Shown piece by piece: positions 1-6,157 of a stretch of 6,157 nt of DNA (its first letter is position 1; the number at the start of each line of letters is the position of its first letter). This stretch comes from an uncultured Porphyromonadaceae bacterium (GTDB lineage: Bacteria > Bacteroidota > Bacteroidia > Bacteroidales > Muribaculaceae), in assembly GCA_905193395.1 (NCBI GenBank), contig CAJJOO010000096.1, positions 1 to 6,157 on the forward strand. Reading direction: 5' to 3'. The position numbers and the translations under genes are program-made. The notes beneath the pieces are model-generated. The model did no database searches, was not told where the DNA came from, and saw only the letters and a list, made by a program, of their open reading frames with translations.

Positions 1-938
<938 letters not shown>

Positions 939-955
939 AATCTCCCACCCAGCAA

Positions 956-1195
956 ATGATGACACTCAAGATTATTTCGGCCGAAGAAGTGCTGTTCGAG
1001 GGACAGGTGACCGCCGTCACCCTCCCCGGCGCAATGGGCTCATTCACCGTGTTGCAGAACCATGCGACTCTGGTGTCGACCCTTGTCAGCGGCGATATCG
1101 TCTACACTCTCCCCGACGGAAGCCGGGCCTCCCGCGCCATTGATGGCGGCATTGCCGACATCGACAATAACGTAGTGTCCGTTTGCCTGTATTAA
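956..1195 (+). CDS. atpC: F1 ATP synthase subunit epsilon, short form (beta-sandwich domain only)
   Basis: Epsilon is part of the rotor stalk; it binds gamma and the c ring and couples rotation to catalysis. The protein has 79 residues against about 130-140 in E. coli. The visible sequence is the N-terminal beta-sandwich: LKIISAEEVLFEG, then VTLPGAMGSFTVLQNHATLVSTL, where the GxxGxFxxLxxHA pattern is the family signature, then an IDGGIADIDNNVVSV stretch. It stops at TAA directly after that domain, so the C-terminal two-helix domain that can inhibit ATP hydrolysis in other bacteria is absent. Short epsilons are known in Bacteroidota and Chlorobi, so this is probably natural and not a truncation. 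The start is one of two adjacent ATG codons (956 or 959), with no Shine-Dalgarno sequence before them. It lies between atpD (17-base gap) and atpB (12-base gap). Confidence 0.95.
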   Translation: MMTLKIISAEEVLFEGQVTAVTLPGAMGSFTVLQNHATLVSTLVSGDIVYTLPDGSRASRAIDGGIADIDNNVVSVCLY

Positions 1196-1207
1196 TCCCG
1201 TCACGAA

Positions 1208-1273
1208 ATGATGCGCTATATCTCAATATTGCTGATGACCCTGGCCGCCACACTGCTGTCGGTCGCCCGTGCC
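1208..1273 (+). other. Predicted Sec signal peptide of subunit a
   Basis: The first 22 residues of the atpB product have the three parts of a signal peptide: a short start with Arg3, a hydrophobic core (ISILLMTLAATLLSV) and an AxA cleavage motif (Ala20-Arg21-Ala22), followed by a polar, acidic stretch. Cleavage would leave a mature N-terminus at Ala23 outside the cytoplasm, which agrees with the periplasmic N-terminus of subunit a in E. coli. The alternative is an uncleaved extra membrane helix. Confidence 0.75.
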
Positions 1274-2353
1274 GCCGAATCCGGCGACAGCCACGGCGAG
1301 GACGGACAGATTGACGCCAAGGAAATCATTTTCGAACACCTCGGCGACGGTTACGGCTGGGAGGTTCCCTTCAACCACCACAAGCGCATCCCGCTGCCTG
1401 TGCTGGTCTGGGACAAGGACGGCGGCTTCCACTGCTTCTCGTCCGCACGTGTCACCGACGGACAGGCATATAATGACGGCGGTGTCGAGTTCCGGATTGC
1501 CGGCAAGGACAGCCCCTACAAGGGCAAGATTGTCGAAATCCGCGACGGTAAGGAATACAAGCCATTCGACATCTCCATCACAAAGAATGTTTTCGCAATC
1601 TTCATCACCGTTGTCCTGATTGTTGGAATCTTCCTGTGGCTGGCCCGTTTCCACCGCACGCGCAAATTCAAGGCTCCGCGCAAGGGCCTCGGCGCCGTCG
1701 AAAGCGTAGTCACGTTCATCTACAACGACATGATCAAGGCCACCCTCGGCCCCGAGGCGCCCAAGTTCGCCCCCTACCTGCTCTCGGTGTTCTTCTTTAT
1801 CCTGGTGATGAACCTCCTGGGCCTGATTGTGGTGTTCCCCGGTGGCGCCAACCTCACAGGCAACATCGCCGTGACACTGGTGCTTGCCATCTTCACATTC
1901 CTGGTGACAAACCTCAACGGCACCAAGCACTACTGGAAGGAAATCCTCTGGCCCGATGTGCCCATCTGGCTCAAGTTCCCTCTCCCCATCATGCAGGTGA
2001 TTGAAATCTTCGGTATCTTCACAAAACCGGCGGCCCTGACCGTGCGTCTTTTCGCCAACATGATGGGCGGCCACATGATTGTGATTGTACTTACACTGCT
2101 CATCTTCATCTTCGCTGCAATCAGCCCCGCCGTCGGCCACATGACCACGGTCGTCTCCATCCTCTTCTCGGTGTTCATGCTGCTGATTGACGTGCTGGTA
2201 AGTTTCATCCAGGCCTACGTCTTCACCATGCTGTCCACCATATTCATCTCTCTTGCCCGCGAGAAGGAACACAAGAAGGATGAGGAAAAGAAAGACGGGA
2301 AAACAGAAGAAAACAAACAGACTACAGCACCCGCACCGGCCGCCGCTCAATAA
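1208..2353 (+). CDS. atpB: Fo ATP synthase subunit a with signal peptide and periplasmic N-terminal domain
   Basis: Subunit a is the membrane stator that forms the two ion half-channels against the c ring. The 381-residue protein is far longer than the 271 of E. coli. A probable signal peptide (residues 1-22, AxA-type end ARA) is followed by an extracytoplasmic domain (about 23-126). The first membrane helix is at about 127-147 and further hydrophobic segments lie near 188-210, 219-236, 261-304 and 315-350. The essential arginine is Arg280 in TVRLFANMMGGHM. Asn284 and Gln335 match conserved E. coli positions 214 and 252. His289 and Asp328 stand where E. coli has Glu219 and His245. Residues 351-370 form a Lys/Glu-rich cytoplasmic tail ending in an Ala/Pro stretch. 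The start is one of two adjacent ATGs without a Shine-Dalgarno sequence. The core identity is firm; the periplasmic domain has no function I can assign. Confidence 0.97.
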   Translation: MMRYISILLMTLAATLLSVARAAESGDSHGEDGQIDAKEIIFEHLGDGYGWEVPFNHHKRIPLPVLVWDKDGGFHCFSSARVTDGQAYNDGGVEFRIAGKDSPYKGKIVEIRDGKEYKPFDISITKNVFAIFITVVLIVGIFLWLARFHRTRKFKAPRKGLGAVESVVTFIYNDMIKATLGPEAPKFAPYLLSVFFFILVMNLLGLIVVFPGGANLTGNIAVTLVLAIFTFLVTNLNGTKHYWKEILWPDVPIWLKFPLPIMQVIEIFGIFTKPAALTVRLFANMMGGHMIVIVLTLLIFIFAAISPAVGHMTTVVSILFSVFMLLIDVLVSFIQAYVFTMLSTIFISLAREKEHKKDEEKKDGKTEENKQTTAPAPAAAQ

Positions 2354-2666
<313 letters not shown>

Positions 2667-2701
2667 TTCCGCTTCTTTCCATCAAGCCACTGCATTAAAC
2701 A

Positions 2702-3199
2702 ATGGAACTATTCACCCCTGATTTCGGCCTGGTATTCTGGATGTTCGTGTCCTTTGCCGTGCTTTTCCTCATCCTGTGGAAATTCGCCTGGCCCGTCATC
2801 CTGAAATCTGTCGACAAACGCGCAGACCTTATCGACAAGGGAGTGGAATATGCCCAAAGCGCCAAGCAACAACTCGATAACGCCCGTCAGAGCGCTCAGG
2901 ACGTCATCAACGAAGCACGTCGCCAGCAGGCCGACATGCTCCGCGATGCCGACCGCATCAAGACCCAGATTATCGAGGAGGCACGCTCCAGTGCCCAGGT
3001 TGAGGCGCAGAAAGTAATGGAAAACGCCAAACTGCAGATTCAGCAGCAGCAAAAAGAAGCACAACTCCAATTCCGCAACCAAGTCAGCGAGTTTGCCCTC
3101 GACATCGCCTCCAAAGTGGTTCAGCAACAGATGAAGGACGACAAGAACCAGGAAAAACTCGTCAACACCCTGCTCGACGAAATCGAAAGCAAAAAATAA
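2702..3199 (+). CDS. atpF: Fo ATP synthase subunit b (peripheral stalk)
   Basis: Subunit b anchors the stator in the membrane and reaches up to F1, where it meets delta. The 165-residue protein is close to the 156 of E. coli. One N-terminal membrane helix (about 8-30, LVFWMFVSFAVLFLILWKFAW) is followed by the short PVILKSVDKRADLIDKG segment. A long, highly charged, Ala/Gln/Glu-rich helix then runs to about residue 145, as expected for the right-handed coiled-coil stalk. A glutamine cluster (Gln112, then four Gln at 114-117) lies in the middle. The C-terminal part (FALDIASKVVQQQM) resembles the delta-binding end. Only one b gene is present, so a homodimeric stalk is expected rather than a b/b' pair. 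The gene sits 35 bases after atpE and 9 bases before atpH. Confidence 0.96.
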   Translation: MELFTPDFGLVFWMFVSFAVLFLILWKFAWPVILKSVDKRADLIDKGVEYAQSAKQQLDNARQSAQDVINEARRQQADMLRDADRIKTQIIEEARSSAQVEAQKVMENAKLQIQQQQKEAQLQFRNQVSEFALDIASKVVQQQMKDDKNQEKLVNTLLDEIESKK

Positions 3200-3208
3200 C
3201 CCCGAGAA

Positions 3209-3751
3209 ATGAACGAAGGTCTGATCCCGCGCCGGTATGCCAAGGCGCTATACGAGGTGGCTCTCGAACGTGGCCGTGCCGAGGCGCTCTATTCAATGAT
3301 GGGCTCGCTGGCCAAGGCGTTCGAAACCGAACCCGGCCTCCACGCCACCATTGCGAACCCCTTTGTGGCCGACAGCGACAAAGTGGCGCTGCTTGATACC
3401 GCCGCCGGGGCTTCCGCCCAGGACACTACGTTTGCCGACTTTCTCAGACTCCTGGTCCGTAACCGCCGCGTCGACATGGCCGGCGACATCGCACGCGCCT
3501 ACCTCCGCGAGTACCGCCGCTGCAACAACATCCGTCTTGTCACCGTGGTCTCGGCCGTGCCACTCGCTCCCGCGCTCCTTGACCGGATCAAGGAAATCGT
3601 CAATGCTCATCTCCACGGCGCCTCCATGGAGTTCTCGACCGCCATTGACCCGTCGATTATCGGCGGCTTCGTGGTCAATATCGACAACGAGCGCCTCGAT
3701 GCTTCCGTCAGCGACCGCCTCAAGGAACTGCGTCTGTCACTCCTCTCTTAA
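3209..3751 (+). CDS. atpH: F1 ATP synthase subunit delta (OSCP)
   Basis: Delta sits on top of the alpha3beta3 head and joins it to the b stalk, so the head does not turn with the rotor. The 180 residues match the usual length of about 175-185. Family landmarks are the N-terminal RRYAKALYEVA (8-18), the NPFV turn (50-53), FLRLLVRNRR (78-87), and the C-terminal signature around IDPSIIGGFVVNIDNERLD (146-164), which ends in SDRLKELR. The N-terminal half should be the helical bundle that binds alpha, and the C-terminal half should contact subunit b. The start lies 9 bases after atpF, next to the sequence CCCCGAGAA, which is not a real Shine-Dalgarno motif. The close spacing suggests co-translation with atpF. 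Confidence 0.96.
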   Translation: MNEGLIPRRYAKALYEVALERGRAEALYSMMGSLAKAFETEPGLHATIANPFVADSDKVALLDTAAGASAQDTTFADFLRLLVRNRRVDMAGDIARAYLREYRRCNNIRLVTVVSAVPLAPALLDRIKEIVNAHLHGASMEFSTAIDPSIIGGFVVNIDNERLDASVSDRLKELRLSLLS

Positions 3752-3784
3752 TATTTTAACTCCCACTCAGAATTTCAGCCCGCA

Positions 3785-5353
3785 ATGATTAATCCAAGCG
3801 AGATATCAGAAGTCTTAAAACAACAACTCGAAAGCGTCAACTCGAAAGTAAGTTTCGAGGAAGTAGGCCAGGTCCTCGAGGTGGGCGACGGCGTTGCCCA
3901 CGTCTACGGACTCGACAACGTATGCGCCAACGAACTCGTCGAGTTTGAAAACGGCGTCAAAGGCGTGGCCCTCAACCTCGAGGAAAGCAACGTCGGCGTC
4001 ATCCTGCTCAACAATGTCGACAAGGTAACCGAGGGCATGAACGTCAAGCGCACCGGCGAAATCGCTTCAATCCCTGTGGGCGAGGGGCTGCTGGGCCGCG
4101 TAATCAACGTTCTCGGCGAGCCTATCGACGGTCGCGGCCCCATCTCGGGTTCGCTCATGCGTCTGCCCTTGGAACGCAAGGCCCCCGGAGTTATCTACCG
4201 CCAGCCCGTGAACCAGCCCCTCCAGACCGGTATCAAGGCTGTCGACTCCATGGTGCCCATCGGCCGCGGACAGCGCGAACTTATCATCGGCGACCGCCAG
4301 ATTGGCAAGACCGCTATCGCAATCGACACCATCATCAACCAGCGTCAGAATTTCGAATCCGGCAAGCCCGTCTACTGCATCTATGTGGCCATCGGCCAGA
4401 AAGCCTCGTCCGTAGCCGCTACTGTCGAGACACTGCGCAAATACGGCGCCATGGACTATACAGTGGTCGTTGCCGCTACTGCTGCCGACTCGGCCTCCAT
4501 GCGCTACTATTCGCCCTTTGCCGGCGTGGCCATCGGCGAATATTTCCGCGACACCGGCCGCGACGCCCTCATCGTCTACGACGACCTCTCGAAGCAGGCC
4601 GTTGCCTATCGCGAGATTTCGCTGATTCTCAAGCGTCCCTCCGGCCGAGAGGCATACCCCGGCGATATCTTCTATCTACACTCGCGTCTGCTGGAACGTG
4701 CCGCCAAGATTATCGACAACCCCGAAATCGCCGCTTCGATGAACGACCTGCCCGCCCCCCTCAAACCCCTGGTGAAAGGCGGCGGCTCCCTGACGGCCCT
4801 TCCCATCATCGAGACCCAGGCCGGCGACGTGTCCGCCTACATCCCCACCAATGTGATTTCAATCACCGACGGACAGATTTACCTCGAGACCGCGCTGTTC
4901 AACCGCGGCATCCGTCCCGCAATCAATGTGGGTATCTCCGTTTCGCGTGTGGGCGGTAACGCTCAGATCAAACCCATGAAGAAGGTGGCCGGTACACTGA
5001 AAATCGACCAGGCACAGTTCCGCGAACTCGAATCGTTCACCAAATTCGGCGGCGACATCGACGCCGTGACCGCTGCCGTCATCGACAAGGGCCGAAAGAA
5101 CGAACGCCTCCTCATCCAGCCCCAGTATCATCCGGTACCCGTGGCCGAACAGGTTGCACAGATCTACTGCGGCGTGAACGGTCTGCTGGGCAATGTGCCC
5201 CTCGACAAGGTGGCAGAGTTTGAAAAACAGTTCGTCCAGTTGCTCGAAGCCAAGTACAAGGACGTTCTCGACGATATCATGGCCGGCAAGTTTACCGACG
5301 ACGTCACCGCCAAAATCGCTGAGGCAGCCAATCAGATTACAGGTCAATTCTAA
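3785..5353 (+). CDS. atpA: F1 ATP synthase subunit alpha
   Basis: Alpha alternates with beta in the F1 head; it carries non-catalytic nucleotide sites and supplies an arginine to the catalytic site of its neighbour. The 522-residue protein is complete (E. coli has 513). In order: an N-terminal helix that would contact delta, a beta-barrel (about 25-95), and the nucleotide domain with P-loop GDRQIGKT (169-176) and Walker B ALIVYDD (261-267). The arginine finger is Arg388 in [10 protein letters not shown], and a C-terminal helical domain follows. Relative to the E. coli sequence as I recall it, about seven extra residues lie around [15 protein letters not shown] (320-334), a form I associate with Bacteroidota. 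The start ATG at 3785 has no Shine-Dalgarno sequence; the 33-base gap before it begins with an AT-rich stretch. atpG starts 15 bases after its stop. Confidence 0.98.
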   Translation: MINPSEISEVLKQQLESVNSKVSFEEVGQVLEVGDGVAHVYGLDNVCANELVEFENGVKGVALNLEESNVGVILLNNVDKVTEGMNVKRTGEIASIPVGEGLLGRVINVLGEPIDGRGPISGSLMRLPLERKAPGVIYRQPVNQPLQTGIKAVDSMVPIGRGQRELIIGDRQIGKTAIAIDTIINQRQNFESGKPVYCIYVAIGQKASSVAATVETLRKYGAMDYTVVVAATAADSASMRYYSPFAGVAIGEYFRDTGRDALIVYDDLSKQAVAYREISLILKRPSGREAYPGDIFYLHSRLLERAAKIIDNPEIAASMNDLPAPLKPLVKGGGSLTALPIIETQAGDVSAYIPTNVISITDGQIYLETALFNRGIRPAINVGISVSRVGGNAQIKPMKKVAGTLKIDQAQFRELESFTKFGGDIDAVTAAVIDKGRKNERLLIQPQYHPVPVAEQVAQIYCGVNGLLGNVPLDKVAEFEKQFVQLLEAKYKDVLDDIMAGKFTDDVTAKIAEAANQITGQF

Positions 5354-5368
5354 AAACCACCATAGTAA

Positions 5369-6157
5369 ATGGCAACGCTACGAGAACTCAAAGGCCGAAT
5401 CGGTTCGGTTGCATCGTCCGAGAAAATCACCGGTGCGATGAAGATGATTTCCTCGGCCAAGATGCACAAGGCCGAGGGGGCGCTGCGCCGGCTCAGACCC
5501 TACCGGTCGACAATCGAAAGCATCATCGCCAACCTTCTCTCGACCGACGCTTCCTTCACCTCCCCGCTCTCCGAGGCTCCCGCCGCGGTGTCGCACCTCA
5601 CGGTGGTGATTCTGGGCAGCGACGACGGTCTGTGCGGTGCCTACAACGTGAACCTCGTCAAATTCCTCGAGGAACACGTCGCCGACCTGCGTTCGCGCTA
5701 CGGTGCCTCGCTTCAGATTACCGTAGTGCCTGTCGGACGCAAGATGGCCAAGGCCGTGGCCCGTCTGGCCCTCAAAGACGGCATCGAGGTGTCGCTCCCC
5801 TCCGGTGTCGACTCCAAAAGTTCCGGCACCGCCGTGCGCGACTTTGAATTCTCGCTCCGCGACCGCTTCCTGAGCCATGCCGCCGACGCCGTCGAGGTGG
5901 TATATATGAATTACATCAGTGCCGGACGTCAGGTACCCGCGGCAGACCGCCTGCTGCCCGTCTCGCCCGATGCTTTCGGCACCGCCGGCGAAGGCTCGGC
6001 ACGTCCATGCTTCTTCGAGCCCGACGCCGAGCACATCTTCAACAGCGTCCTGCCGATGTATCTGCTGGCCGTCATGCAGGAAATATTTGTCGAAAACCGC
6101 GTTTCCGAACAGGCCGCGCGCGTCATGGCAATGCAGGCCGCTAACGACAACGCCAAG
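5369..6157 (+). CDS. atpG: F1 ATP synthase subunit gamma, 3'-truncated by the window edge
   Basis: Gamma is the central shaft that turns inside the alpha3beta3 head and passes torque from the c ring to the catalytic sites. The frame runs from ATG at 5369 to the last base without a stop, giving 263 codons; the family usually has 285-300 residues, so perhaps 25-35 are missing. The N-terminal helix is typical (MATLRELKGRIGSV, then ITGAMKMISSAKMHKA, 20-35). The GLCG motif is present as SDDGLCGAYN (84-93), with Asp86 where most relatives I recall have Arg or Lys. The Rossmann-like middle domain follows (VVPVGRKMAK, 119-128). The C-terminal helix is entered at ENRVSEQAARVMAMQAANDNA (242-262), the region that normally extends to the end of the protein. 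It begins 15 bases after atpA. Confidence 0.97.
   Translation, partial: MATLRELKGRIGSVASSEKITGAMKMISSAKMHKAEGALRRLRPYRSTIESIIANLLSTDASFTSPLSEAPAAVSHLTVVILGSDDGLCGAYNVNLVKFLEEHVADLRSRYGASLQITVVPVGRKMAKAVARLALKDGIEVSLPSGVDSKSSGTAVRDFEFSLRDRFLSHAADAVEVVYMNYISAGRQVPAADRLLPVSPDAFGTAGEGSARPCFFEPDAEHIFNSVLPMYLLAVMQEIFVENRVSEQAARVMAMQAANDNAK

Noticed and set aside
2667..2701. Possible terminator or attenuator between atpE and atpF
   Set aside because: I find no stable inverted repeat and no T run in the 35 bases, and the genes on both sides must be expressed together.
3040..3070. CAG/CAA-rich run in atpF as a possible trinucleotide repeat
   Set aside because: The run is short and mixed; it codes the glutamines of the stalk coiled coil and is interrupted by other codons.
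3745..3784. AT-rich TAATATTTTAA before atpA as a possible internal promoter
   Set aside because: It does not match the Bacteroidota -7 element TAnnTTTG with a TTG near -33, and a short AT-rich stretch after a stop codon is common in these gaps.
4859..5347. A 162-codon minus-strand frame opposite the end of atpA
   Set aside because: The plus strand is the conserved C-terminal domain of alpha, and the antisense product has no recognisable features.
5378..6034. A 218-codon minus-strand frame opposite atpG
   Set aside because: It lies wholly within the gamma coding region, and its sequence shows no family motif. It is an antisense shadow of a GC-rich gene.

Overview
This window holds most of one F1Fo-ATP synthase operon. 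All genes are on the + strand and tightly packed. The order is atpD (5' end missing), atpC, atpB, atpE, atpF, atpH, atpA, atpG (3' end missing). Together they encode F1 subunits beta, epsilon, delta, alpha and gamma and Fo subunits a, c and b, so all eight subunit types of a bacterial enzyme are present. No unrelated gene, RNA gene, mobile element or CRISPR array is visible, and no intergenic gap exceeds 49 bases.

The organism is most likely a member of Bacteroidota, order Bacteroidales, and a moderately GC-rich gut lineage such as Muribaculaceae is plausible. The evidence is the D-C-B-E-F-H-A-G order, an extra segment in beta after the REGND motif, a very short epsilon, a subunit a with a signal peptide and an added periplasmic domain, a c subunit of Bacteroides type, and the lack of Shine-Dalgarno sequences before the starts. 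The family-level placement is inference.

Layout: bases 1-938 are the C-terminal part of beta; 956-1195 epsilon; 1208-2353 subunit a; 2354-2402 an A-rich leader; 2403-2666 subunit c; 2702-3199 subunit b; 3209-3751 delta; 3785-5353 alpha; 5369-6157 gamma, still open at the window edge. The gene order is a circular permutation of the Escherichia coli order B-E-F-H-A-G-D-C.

How the genes work together: the c ring and subunit a carry ions across the inner membrane, gamma and epsilon form the rotor stalk, b and delta form the stator, and alpha3beta3 makes or splits ATP. Binding-site residues in c point to protons rather than sodium. This is a housekeeping locus and I see no previously undescribed system. 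The most notable points are the epsilon without its inhibitory helical domain, the periplasmic domain and charged tail of subunit a, the exchanged His/Asp pair in subunit a, and the A-rich leader before atpE.
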